From assembly GCF_028867935.1 (NCBI RefSeq), contig NZ_JAPQNS010000013.1, positions 172,767 through 236,766 of the forward strand: DNA of 64,000 nucleotides, read 5' to 3'. Positions 27,401 through 35,988 of the stretch are shown here, in pieces. The DNA is from Flavobacterium sp. SUN052 (GTDB lineage: Bacteria > Bacteroidota > Bacteroidia > Flavobacteriales > Flavobacteriaceae). The position numbers were made by a program, and so were the translations under genes. Position 1 is the stretch's first letter; each line of letters begins with the position of its first letter. The notes beneath the pieces are model-generated. The model saw only the letters and a program-made list of their open reading frames with translations. It did no database searches and was not told where the DNA came from.

Positions 27401-30400
27401 GGCACTCAGGCCCGTAATGGAGATGGGCGTGGTGTAGGTGAATGCCATCACGTAACTACAGCCTCCTCCGCTGGGGGTAAGTTTGGCATACAGCACCTGC
27501 CGACCGTTGGGTAGCGTATTGGCTGGCGTAAAGGTGTTGGGGTTCGTAAACGTCCCCGCCGATTGGCTGGCGGCTGCATCCCGGAAAATTCCATTTACGG
27601 TGCCGTTGTACGAACCCGTAGCGAAGGTGAAGATCGTCGGGCTGTTCTGATTGAACCAGACGCTCCCCGCCCCGCTGGACGTGATCGTCCCTGTCACCGT
27701 TCCGTAGCGAAGCACCCCCGTATTGTTGACGGTTGCGCTCGTTCCAACCGAGAGGACCCGCTCTACATAAAAACCCCCGGCGTTGTTCACCACGCCATTG
27801 CCGACAAGCTGGGCCGTACTGGCCGAGGACAGAAACCCACACACCTGATTCGTTAAGGTAGCATCCGCGACGTAGAAACCGGGATTGTTAGCAGCCGCAG
27901 CGGTCGTAATAAACGTCCCGGAGTTGACAAACGTATTGGTAGCTCCTTCCAGTTGCAGGCCATACAACGTGCCGGCATGGTTGATTAGCCCCTGATTGGT
28001 TACGGTAACACTGGTCGAATTGGCGATTCTGAAACCCGCTGAATAAGGATAATCCAGGTTCAGTACGCCAGTGCTGCCATTGCGCAAAACCGCACTCGTG
28101 GCACTGCTGAATTCAAACGCTCTGGCCCCCGCGCTGATCGTTGCCGTGCCGTTGTTAACAAACGTTGTGCCAGTCTGCTGTATCGCAATGCCTACCCCGC
28201 CATTAGTGAGTGAGTTGGTCAGGCTCATGCTGCCGTTGTTGGTCAGCGTGGCCCCCGCACTCATATAAATCACGGCAGCAGCGGTTGAGGTAGCCGACAC
28301 AACCCCACCCGCAGCAATGCTCAGGCTGCCCAGTGAGTTCAGGTTCATATACAGGAACTCGGCGGTGGTGCCGCTGCCCACCACGGGGTCGGTGGTGGTG
28401 TTACCGATGGTAACGATGTTGTTCGGGCCGGGAATGCCGTTGGGGGTCCAGTTGCACGGGTTGGCCCAATCGGAACTGAGCGTGCCGGTCCAGGTCATGG
28501 CTTCGGTGGTGGAGGCCACCTGTGAGCAGGTGGTGGGGAAAACATATTGGGCCGCAAACGCATCGCCAACGGAGGCTACGGCAGTGCGCGTCACGGACCC
28601 CGCGTTGAGGTCAAAATCGACCGTATTGTCGAAATACCCGCCTACAATCACTTTGTTGCCACCCGCCACCAGATCATTGGCAATCTGGTCGCCGGTTCCA
28701 CCGATGGCGAACCCCTGCACATAATTACCCGCATTGTCATACTTGGCCACAAACACATCGGCCCCTCCCTGCGAACTAAGGGAGGTGGTGGCGGGGCCGG
28801 GGTCCAGATCAACGGTGTTATAAAAATTCCCCGTCACATAAACGTTGTTGCCGCCGTCCAATGCAAGGCCATAGGCTCCTTCGCTTTGTAGCGAACTGCC
28901 GAAACCATTGGCCCAGACGTAGTTGCCCGATGCGTCGTATTTAGCCACAAAAACATCCTGAGTACCTCCGCTGCTACTCAGACTCGCCACGCCCGTGCCG
29001 GGGTCAAAATCAACGGTTCCGCCGTAAAAACCAGCCAGATAGACGTTGTTGGCCGCGTCCACTGCCAGCCCTTCGCCCCGCTCCGTAACGGAACTGCCAA
29101 AGCCTTTGGCCCAGAGGTAATTGCCCGACGCATCGTATTTGGCCAGGAAAATATCGTCGTTGCCCGCACCGCTCAAATTAGCCGTGTTCGTGCCGGGGTC
29201 GAGATCGACGGTTCCCTGAAAATACCCCGTCAGGCAGATATTGTTGTTGCCATCGAGTCGTACCCGATTGACCACCAGCGAGCCGGCCATACCGAGTTGC
29301 TTAACCCAGACAAAGGCTCCATTGGATTGGGCATATTTAGCCACAAAGCCATTGGACTGGCCATTGAGTGAGGTGGTCAGCGTGGCGGCTGTACCACCGG
29401 GATTGAAATCAGCCGATGTCTGAAAATAGCCTACCACACACACGTTCGACGTACCCTCCAACGCAATTCCATACCCTCGGTCGGTGACTGCTCCGCCTAT
29501 GCCTTTGGCCCATACGTAGTTGCCCGATGCATCGTATTTGGCCAGAAAAATATCGTCATTACCCACACTGCTCAGGCTGACTACGCCCGTGCCGGGGTCA
29601 ACATCCGCCGACCCGCTGAACGTACCTGTTACGTACACATTGCCGCTCGCATCGAGCGCGATGGCCTTAATGGCATCAGCGGTAGTTCCGCCCATGCTTT
29701 TGGCCCAGAGGTAATTACCTGATGCATCGTATTTGGCCAGAAACATATCCACCGAACCCGCACTGCTCAAATTGGCCACACTCGGTCCGGGATCAAAATC
29801 AACGTCGATGCCCTCAAAAACGCCTGCCATATACACATTGCCACTGGCATCGCGGGCTACGGCATTACATTCCATCGAGGAGGGTTGCGTGGCATAACGA
29901 CCCAGTTGCCCCGCCCACGAATAGGCTCCCGCCGAGGTAAGCCGCTGCACAAACCCATCGCTGCCGTTGCCGCTCGTGAAATTAACCGTATTGGTTCCCG
30001 GATCGAAATCGGCGATTCCGTTGAACAGACCCGCCGTCAGTACATTGCCGCTGCCATCCACGGCCAGGCCATAGCCAATGTCGTCGCTGGTTGTACCGAT
30101 CTGTTTGGCCCAGCTATACCCACCCGACGAGGTGTATTTGACCACAAAAACATCCTGTCCCCCCACGCTGGTCAGGTTGGCCACATTCGTGCTGGGGTCA
30201 AAATCGGCAGTTCCCTGAAAATACCCCGTTACGTGTACATTGCTGCTGCCATCCACGGCGATACTGTAGCCAATATCATTACTGCTGCTACCAATCCGAT
30301 TGGCCCAGACATAACCGCCCGACGAATTGTATTTAGCCACGAAACTATCGAAACCACCCGCACTGGTCAGGCTCACCGTACTTGTGCTGGGGTCCAGATC

Positions 30401-31396
30401 GGCGGTGCCCAGAAAATAACCCGTGATGTGTACGTTGCCGCTGCCATCTACCGCAATGCCGTAGGAGAGGACACTGCCCGTACCAGTTATTCGCCCGGCC
30501 CAGCTATAATTGCCCGATGCATCGTATTTGGCGATGAAAGCCACGGCGGCCCCCGAAGCCACTAGATTGACCGTGTTGGTGCCGGGGTCAAAATCGGCCG
30601 TTGACGCAAAAAAACCCGTGATATGGACGTTGCCGCTGCCATCTACCGCAATCCCATAGCCAACATCAAGATTGCTGCTGCCAATCTGTTTGGCCCAGGT
30701 GAAGGCTCCCGCCGAGGTATATTTGGCAAAGAAAATATCGTTTCCCCCCACACTCGTCAGGCTAACCACGCCTGCGCCGGGGTCCAGATCGGCAATCCCC
30801 TGAAAATACCCCGTCAGGTGTGGGTTTCCGCTGCCGTCCAGAGCCAGGCCGTAGCCAATATCCGCACTCGTGCCGCCCATCTGCCTGGCCCAGGCGTAAT
30901 TGCCCGACGCATCGTATTTGGCCAGAAAAATATCCGACGAACCCGCGCTGGTCAGGCTGACTACGCCCGTGCCGGGGTCGAAATCAACGGCACCGGCAAA
31001 CTCGCCCGTTACATACACGTTGTTGCTGCCATCGACGGCAATGGCGCGGGCCGTTTTGGTATCGGTCCCCGCGAGTTGCCGGACCCATTGCAACACGCCC
31101 GCCGTATTGTATTTGGCAACGAACAGGTCCGGGTTGGTGGAAATGGCCGTGAGGTTGCTGTTTCCCGCCCCAATGTCGAAATCGGCGGAGTTTCGGAATA
31201 CCCCGGCCACATACACATTACCCGATGCATCGCGGGCGATGGCCCGGCTTTCGTCGGCCCCGCCAAACAGGCTGGTGGCTAAGGGCTGGTTCACCCAGTC
31301 GAGCGTGGGGGTTTGAGCCTGCACCGCCCAAACGGGCAACAAGGTCAGCAACCAGAGGAGTTTTAGACAACGAAGAGAATCGTAATGGTACGTCAT
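21449..31396 (-). CDS. Giant secreted repeat protein (SBBP-like propeller plus about 18 Ig-like repeats)
   Basis: About 3,315 residues from the chosen ATG at 31396, which starts a clear signal peptide (LLWLLTLLPVWAVQAQ). An in-frame ATG at 31510 would put 38 residues before it. Residues ~20-940 hold SBBP-like repeats of the type GNVYVAG.F...DFDPG...VAKYDASGNYVWAK. Next is a CNW-type domain (DWANPCNWTPNGIPGPNNIVTIG), then about 18 Ig-like repeats of 70-85 residues with the pattern LTCxxPTLTLTATGG...NGCTA, each with a cysteine pair. A C-terminal domain (VMVIDRINGFEIRSV...ITATNTNGCKQTVQG) ends the protein and recurs in the 42956 gene. It is probably a cell-surface or released adhesin. No standard type IX secretion C-terminal domain was recognised. 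Confidence 0.85.
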   Translation of the reverse strand: MTYHYDSLRCLKLLWLLTLLPVWAVQAQTPTLDWVNQPLATSLFGGADESRAIARDASGNVYVAGVFRNSADFDIGAGNSNLTAISTNPDLFVAKYNTAGVLQWVRQLAGTDTKTARAIAVDGSNNVYVTGEFAGAVDFDPGTGVVSLTSAGSSDIFLAKYDASGNYAWARQMGGTSADIGYGLALDGSGNPHLTGYFQGIADLDPGAGVVSLTSVGGNDIFFAKYTSAGAFTWAKQIGSSNLDVGYGIAVDGSGNVHITGFFASTADFDPGTNTVNLVASGAAVAFIAKYDASGNYSWAGRITGTGSVLSYGIAVDGSGNVHITGYFLGTADLDPSTSTVSLTSAGGFDSFVAKYNSSGGYVWANRIGSSSNDIGYSIAVDGSSNVHVTGYFQGTADFDPSTNVANLTSVGGQDVFVVKYTSSGGYSWAKQIGTTSDDIGYGLAVDGSGNVLTAGLFNGIADFDPGTNTVNFTSGNGSDGFVQRLTSAGAYSWAGQLGRYATQPSSMECNAVARDASGNVYMAGVFEGIDVDFDPGPSVANLSSAGSVDMFLAKYDASGNYLWAKSMGGTTADAIKAIALDASGNVYVTGTFSGSADVDPGTGVVSLSSVGNDDIFLAKYDASGNYVWAKGIGGAVTDRGYGIALEGTSNVCVVGYFQTSADFNPGGTAATLTTSLNGQSNGFVAKYAQSNGAFVWVKQLGMAGSLVVNRVRLDGNNNICLTGYFQGTVDLDPGTNTANLSGAGNDDIFLAKYDASGNYLWAKGFGSSVTERGEGLAVDAANNVYLAGFYGGTVDFDPGTGVASLSSSGGTQDVFVAKYDASGNYVWANGFGSSLQSEGAYGLALDGGNNVYVTGNFYNTVDLDPGPATTSLSSQGGADVFVAKYDNAGNYVQGFAIGGTGDQIANDLVAGGNKVIVGGYFDNTVDFDLNAGSVTRTAVASVGDAFAAQYVFPTTCSQVASTTEAMTWTGTLSSDWANPCNWTPNGIPGPNNIVTIGNTTTDPVVGSGTTAEFLYMNLNSLGSLSIAAGGVVSATSTAAAVIYMSAGATLTNNGSMSLTNSLTNGGVGIAIQQTGTTFVNNGTATISAGARAFEFSSATSAVLRNGSTGVLNLDYPYSAGFRIANSTSVTVTNQGLINHAGTLYGLQLEGATNTFVNSGTFITTAAAANNPGFYVADATLTNQVCGFLSSASTAQLVGNGVVNNAGGFYVERVLSVGTSATVNNTGVLRYGTVTGTITSSGAGSVWFNQNSPTIFTFATGSYNGTVNGIFRDAAASQSAGTFTNPNTFTPANTLPNGRQVLYAKLTPSGGGCSYVMAFTYTTPISITGLSANASAYCAGQPITFTATVSGATTPYPFTLTNGSSQTTGTQSSTAFNQTLPSSGSGSQSFSLIVVQNGQTGRATAPNITVNALPTAAINAPANLTITCNSPTVALTATGGNAYQWDNNTLTAIRSVTATGTYSVTVTDANSCTATTSRTVTITQNNAAPTITLSATNVCAGVLVPLVATPGLSSYTFIRAGVVTSGLSNSTSVGLMPVGPNSFTVRAANAQGCIGTATASATVVALPNLILTARNNTGALSNTITCASPTLTLTATGGTSYTFAGTGLVASGASATVSQSGVFSLTGRNASGCQSTTDITIQSNTATVTVSNPGTNTALAGVAFSQNFGASGGQTPYSFSVASGLLPNGLSLSSAGVLSGTPVQTGTFNVTVRGTDNNGCSGLGSLYALTVQATDVGSLSVTPNAICAGEQVTFAASVSYVSGSYSFTLTNGSNQLTGTTSNTAFSQSWIAAGSGLQAFTLIVNDNNNPDQATATLTVNPQPTAGISVPANTTITCASPTLTLTATGGNTYRWDNNTNTAQRSINATGTYTVTVTNGSGCTAVASQLVTVSQNTALPSVNLSAANICEGESVSLAATSGLSSYTFVGIGGVLDSGPDPTTEVTALLAGVYSFTVRVINNAGCVNTATTSVTVHASPTPTLSTSNSGLLTCARTSLKLTATGGNQFAFAGTGLVSQNPAAGTAVVNQSGLFSVTVTNTATGCSSTTDSSIGQDVAPPTVDINPDSGTLTCASPTLTLTATGGVSYTWTGGTTGTTLPVSASGTYVVTATGANGCTASASVSVGQSADLPPVLINPASATLTCASPTLTLTATGGVSYTWTGGTTGATLPVSASGTYVVTATGANGCTASASVSIGQNTAAPSASVSPASATLTCATQLISLTASGGVGIPGLSYLWSTNSTDPVVTISNPGTYSVVVTGANGCTAIASAVVSQSATVPTAGLVASGTLTCAQTSVTLTASGGAGLPGITYAFSGPGIVSQNATAGTAVVRTAGIYAVVVSNTATGCSSNTSITVSQNTTRPTLSLSASHTALTCAQTSLTLTANASTTTLLWSGNSTGPTLTVSGPGTYSVVATGANGCTATSAVNVVGNTNPPTSPDLQGNNDALLTCSQPSLTLTASANGNGLSYVFAGPDGTLLGGSGTTRVVSASGVYSMTVTGSNGCFDTATEFVGQDTAPPSLTLTPDSGTLTCASPTLTLTALSSGSLRWTDGSTGNTLPVSASGVYSVTATGANGCTATASVSVNQSSGLPVANLVASGTLTCAQTSVTLTAGSGLPGHQYAFSSSGIVLQNSSAATAVVNASGTYSVTVTNLTTGCSSVTSTSVSSNTTVPTMSIGGSGTLTCTIPSLTLTATSSITALRWTGGSSSTTLVVNTPGIYSVTATGANGCTAVSGTTTIFSNTAAPTVALIASNSLNCSVTSATLSASATGFGSLTYTFLGSSGSLPGSPSSNSTVVVTAGGNYSVLVTAANGCTALESTSVASSTGLPTASLVASGSINCSQTSVTLTASGGTSYTFANSSGTLGTPGSTSTLVVPAGGTYSVTVGNASGCTSTTTATFLSNTTTPTVSISATSGTLTCALTSITLTATSSVTGLLWSNAATTTSITVNTVGTYSVTATGANGCSAVSNSVTIGSNTAAPTGAMLSASNSGTLTCAITSLTLTAAATGSSLSYVFAGPSGTIAGGSGGNTRPVSTSGLYSVTITGANGCTTSTSKTVFSNTAAPTVSIAPTSGTLTCAAPSLTLTAAGAGLRWSTTETTTSIVVSTSGTYSVTATAANGCTSTTNVTINSDLAGASSAPTLSASSSVVCAGANVMVVATGGGSSPMQWYKDGQLTGQNSATLAFGGVQSTQAGRYVLVVSGLCSVTSSPFNLTVNPLPTVVLNFPTGTSVGAGNPPVIIMPDPLPAGFDLSFGVSGGVFYERVMVIDRINGFEIRSVDSSTGRFTINRPGLFTITATNTNGCKQTVQGLIANLPVVTK
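24840..25202 (-). repeat. 147-bp near-identical tandem repeat in the giant gene
   Basis: Bases 24840-24986 and 25056-25202 differ at only two positions and are 216 bp (72 codons) apart, equal to one Ig-like repeat. Other repeats in the gene are far more diverged, so this copy is recent or has been homogenised. Confidence 0.85.
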
Positions 31397-31552
31397 GGTT
31401 TTGCGTATTTTGGGTAAGGACAACAAGCGCAAAGCACGGAGATTTCCTCCCCACGCTGTTAGCTCATTTTGGACATTCTTTTCCTCATTTCGGACATTTT
31501 GCCTTTTCATACATGAAAATTTGCTAAATATGTAGTCGAATCTCCCTTTTGA

Positions 31553-33326
31553 TTGGTATCTTCTTCTTCTATTGTGAAGTCGCTTTTTTTTTATCCGCTT
31601 CTGGCATGGTGCCTGATTGGTCTGACGCCCTTGCTACAGGCGCAACCTGAACCCGCACCGGTGGGGGGGCAGAACGCCGGACCGGGCCTTCCGACCGGCC
31701 GGACCGTGCCGATAACCTTAGCCTCGGAACCCGCAATGGCCTGTCGCACGCCTACGTCAGCGAAATTCTGCAAACCCGCGATGGGTACGTCTGGATCAGT
31801 ACCAACGAGGGCATCAACCGTTACGACGGCTATACGGTTAAACAATACCTGACCAACGAACACAACCCCCTCCAGTTGGGCGATCTCCGTATGCGCGGCC
31901 TCTGCGAAGACCGCCGGGGACGGCTTTGGATAGGCACCAAACAGGAAGGCCTGCTTTTGTTCGACCGGATTCGGTATCGCTTTTTCAGAACACACCTGGG
32001 GCCTGACAGCAACCCCAAAAGCCTGGACTACACCATCCATCGAATCCAGTCAGATGCCGACGGGAATCTCTGGGTCGGTGGCGACATGAGCACCCTCTTC
32101 AACGTGCATATCCCAGCAAGTTGGGATTATCCGACCCGAACCGAGTTTACGGGCGAGTTACGAATTGATACGATTCGGCTTTCGGACGAACAGCGCGACA
32201 TTAAGCACTTCGTCCTCGATGGGGCGTATTTGTGGTGCAGCCTGTCGGATGGCCACTTGTTTCGGATTCATACCCGAACCGGTCAGAAAACAGAAATACC
32301 CTTGCCCAATACCGGCTCCGAACAACTCCAGCGCGAAATCACGGGCCTTTATCAGGACGCCCGGAAGAATCTCTGGATATGCCACGCTACGGGTGGACTG
32401 ACGCATCTGAGCAAGGGGCAGGCTACCCATTACCCCCCTTATAGCCGTAACGGAGAAGCGGCTTACCAATGGCTCGACTGGGATGGGTTTGTCTGGATTC
32501 GTGACCCGGTTACCTACGCCGTCTGGCGGGTTGCCTGTACCGATTTCGCCCGCTTCGATCCTGCCACCCCCCGTTGTTTGCTTCGCGCTCGCGCTCCTAC
32601 AAAAGATTTGTGACCACTGCCGACAGTGTGCTGATGATTAGCGACGTGCGGGGTGTCCGGCGGGTTAACCTACGGTCGGCACGCATAGCGCACTACCTGC
32701 CCGAAACCGATGTTTCGGAGGTTTTTTTGAGCAATAAAGGTCAAATGCTCGTTGGGACGAATGGTGAAACGTTCCACTACGCCGATCCACTACCCACCGA
32801 ACCGGCGTTTTCACAGTTTAAGAAGGGGGCGTTTTTCCAGTCGCGCCGGGGCGACATTTGGGCCACCGGAGCCAAACCAAAGGGCGATCAGCTTTGTCTA
32901 TTTCATTTTGATGCCAATCTGGGTTTTTTGGAAGAGTTTCGGCTGGCCGACGAGTGGGTGAGCCCCTTGGTCCCCATTCGGGATGCACCCGACGGGCAGA
33001 TCTGGATTGGAGGGGGGAATGGGACGTTGTTTCGGTTCGACCCAACCACGAAAAGAAGCTATCGGTATAGTTACACGAAACTGATTCCTCCGTTACAGGA
33101 TAATCACTCCAACCAAACATTTGACCTGACAATTGGACGCGATGGCACGATCTGGATAGCCACCGAAGATGGCCTGATCTGGGCCACTCCCCGTGCTGGA
33201 GGAGTGTTTTTTCAGATTTATCGCGCCCATACGGCTGGATTTGGGTCAGATTTTATCACCGCCCTGCACAACGACCCACTGGTTGCAATTACCAAAGCGG
33301 GCCAGATTTCAAATAGCCCTGCCTGA
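31553..33326 (+). pseudogene. Broken two-component propeller sensor (Reg_prop repeats)
   Basis: Three reading frames together encode one protein. It opens with a signal peptide (FFYPLLAWCLIGLTPLLQAQ), then DRADNLSLGTRNGLSHAYVSEILQTRDGYVWISTNEGINRYDG and further blades such as CEDRRGRLWIGTKQEGLLLFD and DGTIWIATEDGLIWATP. These are the periplasmic propeller blades of hybrid two-component sensors. The first frame change fits one lost G in a G7 run (31663-31669). The second lies around a C6 run (32567-32572). Normal members continue into a Y_Y_Y domain and a histidine kinase; here the gene stops where the recombinase at 33309 begins. It is divergent from the giant repeat protein, which it may once have regulated. 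Confidence 0.75.
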
Positions 33327-33926
33327 CCGGCACCGTTGTAGATTGTTTTTCTTCAACCAGTTTGCCAGATTCTGCTTCGTGGTCCCATATCGTTTGGCGA
33401 TGAACTGCTGAGTGGAACCATTATTGAGCAAGGCTTCGATCTCAATCCGGTACACATCCAATTTGCTTTTGCCTATCGCTTTGGGACGGCCTAACTGAAC
33501 TCCAGACGCTTTCTTTACCGCTAAAGCCTGACGGGTACGCTTGGCAATCAAGTCCCGCTCGATCTCCGCTGCCATCGCGAAAACCATCGCCATCACTTTG
33601 CTTTGGATCGTATCGTCCAACTGCCAGGCTCCCTTGACGGTATAAATCCGAATGCCTTTCTGCACGGCTACCGAGATAATCTCCATGCACTCCAGCATGC
33701 TTCGACCCAGCCGCGAGAATTCACTCATCGTATCCCCACTACTCAACTCGTCTAGTATGTCAGCGATCTTGCGTTGTCGCCAAGGGACTTTGCCCGACAC
33801 TTTTTCTTCCACAAAACGCACCTGTCCCAGGTTGCGGTCATTGGCCAGGTACAAGATTTCCGATTTGTTCTTTTCCAAGTCCTGGTCCAGCGTCGAGACC
33901 CGTAAATAGGCGACATTTTGAGCCAT
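33309..33926 (-). CDS. Serine recombinase (resolvase/invertase family), second copy type
   Basis: This 205-residue protein has the full resolvase layout: YLRVSTLDQD with nucleophile S11, EFSRLGRSM near residue 70, the E-helix AAEIERDLIAKRTRQALAVKK, and a C-terminal helix-turn-helix (NNGSTQQFIAKRYGTTKQNLANWLKKN). It differs clearly from the recombinase at 20020, so it belongs to a separate element. A TATATTTG -7 element lies 58 bases upstream. Its 3' end overlaps the broken sensor gene at 33309-33326, which marks the insertion boundary. It may resolve or invert an element whose other end lies in the gene-free DNA to the right. Confidence 0.9.
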   Translation of the reverse strand: MAQNVAYLRVSTLDQDLEKNKSEILYLANDRNLGQVRFVEEKVSGKVPWRQRKIADILDELSSGDTMSEFSRLGRSMLECMEIISVAVQKGIRIYTVKGAWQLDDTIQSKVMAMVFAMAAEIERDLIAKRTRQALAVKKASGVQLGRPKAIGKSKLDVYRIEIEALLNNGSTQQFIAKRYGTTKQNLANWLKKNNLQRCRSGRAI

Positions 33927-33983
33927 ATTCAGACGGTCAAATGAAAACCCCTCGAATTGATTTATTTTTTACTTTTTGATCGT

Positions 33984-33991
33984 CAAATATA
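33984..33991 (-). promoter_or_regulatory. Bacteroidota -7 promoter element for the recombinase
   Basis: The reverse strand reads TATATTTG inside GGGTATATTTGAC, the same 13 bases as at the 2581 promoter. A similar ATTTGACCGTC lies about 45 bases closer to the gene and may be an operator half. Confidence 0.4.
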
Positions 33992-35161
33992 CCCCCGTTT
34001 CGTTTTACTTTTCCGGCTCCTGAAAACCCTCGTTTATGCTTAGCAATCAAGTGATTACATTCTCATTCGATATTCGGCCGCTTCGGTAGTCGCAGTCCTC
34101 TTCGCAGTGCAGACCATTATTCCGTATGCGGAAGGGATTGTCAAGGGTTATTTCAGGGAAACGAACCCAAGCGTAACTCAAGGCAAAAGCTTCCCGTTCT
34201 ATCGTATTAGATTTTTTTCATTAAATATTTTATTAGTACCAAATATTGGCTAAGTAAGAAGTAGTTTAACTTTAGTTCTATTATGTAGTTTCCAACAAGC
34301 ATACAAAGCGTTTATGTGTTCACGAGAATCCACAATGCCTAGCTGTTTGTCCAGTTGACTGTTGTGTGCCAGATCCTGATCTATATTGCAAACCGGGGCA
34401 AAGCAAGCTGGGATACCCTATTGATGCAGTCGTACAGTAAAGCGCTGTTTTCTTTACTTAGGGATTAACTGGCTCGATACAGTCTATTTCACCCTGTTCT
34501 AAGGTAAAGAACTTAGTCAAACAATTAAAGTAAGCTTAGTTAAATCAAGTGTTGGGTTATCTGACACTCTATTCTCATTTTGGCCCCGTTTTGCACTAAA
34601 TACCAGTATTTTCTTTTATAATTCTATTATTCACCATCATACAATATTTTGCCAAAATTTTTTTGTCTCATAAATCCTTCATAAAGCGCAATATTGCTGG
34701 ATTTTTTAATCTTTATATTATTCAAATTATTATTATTCTTTTTTCGGATTTTTCAGCTGAATAATATAGGTCTTCTAACAAAATTAGCTCAAAAATGAGC
34801 AAAAGAGGGGTACCTACTTATAGTCAGTCCTATTGCATGGTTAAATTTATGTAATAAATTTTGTAACACTCAATTATAATTGGCAAAACCACTAGATTTC
34901 CAAAGGAAATTATGAGAAAATGGATTTTTTCTTTTTTTTCTCATTTAGATGATAGACTACAGGCGAAAGATAGTTTACAGCTCAAAAGCAGCCTTTTTTC
35001 TTGCTTCTTTTCTCCATTGTCCAGTACTGAGGGCTACCACCCTAAATGGATCGTATGTATATGATCAAGAGAGTTTTAGCATTATGGTTATTGTTTTTTT
35101 GCGACCATTCCCGACTCCTCGCTGTTATGCTTGGGAGATTGCTTCAGCAATTTATCTACCA
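33992..35161. other. 1.2-kb AT-rich gene-free region
   Basis: No frame longer than 75 codons with family-like features is present. The part from about 34200 to 34950 is much more AT-rich than the rest of the window, with runs of T and A. It may be the non-coding tail of the element carrying the recombinase at 33309, or decayed DNA. No RNA structure was found. Confidence 0.5.
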
Positions 35162-35974
35162 TCATTTCGTACGTAGGATTATCCCCTTCTCCATATGACT
35201 TATTTGCCACTTTTCCCAGGCCGACTCTATTTTTGGCCGGTCGAGCTGATGGTGGCCAACCAGGTATTGTTTTGTTTCATTAACCGTCCGACCTGCCTTC
35301 AGGCTAGTCAGGAATAGGTACTCCAGGGGGCTCAGTTCATGCAGTTTCAGCCGGTAATTTAGGCGGGTTACCGCCCAGAAATTCTCTTTGGGAAATGGCA
35401 GTTCGGGCTCCTTTGACTGGGTGAAGTCCAGATAATACTGACATACCGGAAAACGGTGATGAAAAAGATGACAAACCGTTACCACCTCGTCTGGACGAAC
35501 AGCAAACGGGATACCCGCTTTTTCTTCAGTATGTTCATCGAAGATCAGCGAGAGGTCAAATTCAAACTGAGCCAGTTCGATCAGAAAGAACGGCCATTCT
35601 TCCGTTTCTTCTACCCCGAAGCTAGTTCGCGACTGTTCCAGAAACCGGGGAAACCGTCGGCCCAGATCGTTCAGTGTGTAACTCTCCGACGGATAGGCCT
35701 CCAGGTATTGATCGGCAAATGACCTGAATAACTCCTTGCCCAGCGCATAAGTCAGCGCACTGAACTGGCTGTACATGCACTCCCGCAATCGGGCGTGGTA
35801 GCTTTGCCGGTAGATGGCCAGATGTTCAAGCGCCGACAACTTTGCTGACGCATTGATCATCTCTTCGGGTTTACGCGGCTCCCCGGTTCCTGCTGCCGGG
35901 GCGTCGGGATTGAGGAGCATGTGCTGCAACCAGTGTTGAAGCTGGCCGAGTGAAAAAAGCGATTCGTCAGGCAT
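35162..35974 (-). CDS. DUF2063 / BufC-like partner protein
   Basis: This 270-residue protein has the DUF2063 N-terminal pattern: LQHWLQHMLL, then LAIYRQSYHARLRECMYSQFSALTYALG, then FRSFADQYLEAYPSESYTLNDLGRRFPRFL. Databases often call the family a putative DNA-binding domain. In bufferin and related MNIO systems it is the partner that delivers the precursor peptide to the DUF692 enzyme. It starts 14 bases after the DUF692 gene stops, as the last gene of the cluster. No DoxX-like BufD follows, unlike many bufferin operons. Confidence 0.85.
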   Translation of the reverse strand: MPDESLFSLGQLQHWLQHMLLNPDAPAAGTGEPRKPEEMINASAKLSALEHLAIYRQSYHARLRECMYSQFSALTYALGKELFRSFADQYLEAYPSESYTLNDLGRRFPRFLEQSRTSFGVEETEEWPFFLIELAQFEFDLSLIFDEHTEEKAGIPFAVRPDEVVTVCHLFHHRFPVCQYYLDFTQSKEPELPFPKENFWAVTRLNYRLKLHELSPLEYLFLTSLKAGRTVNETKQYLVGHHQLDRPKIESAWEKWQISHMEKGIILRTK

Positions 35975-35988
35975 TTCAGTCGGTGGGT

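Noticed and set aside
25478..30565. Long plus-strand frames such as 25478-26323 and 29885-30565
   Set aside because: They lie opposite the giant gene, have Arg/Gly/His-rich, low-complexity translations with no family features, and arise from codon bias on the other strand.
21449..31396. Many short direct repeats with regular spacing, superficially CRISPR-like
   Set aside because: They are in frame, of 70-85 codon period and diverged at synonymous positions, so they are coding repeats of Ig-like and SBBP-like domains.
34949..35176. 75-codon plus-strand frame in AT-rich DNA
   Set aside because: There is no promoter, no family similarity, and its end overlaps the well-supported BufC-like gene.
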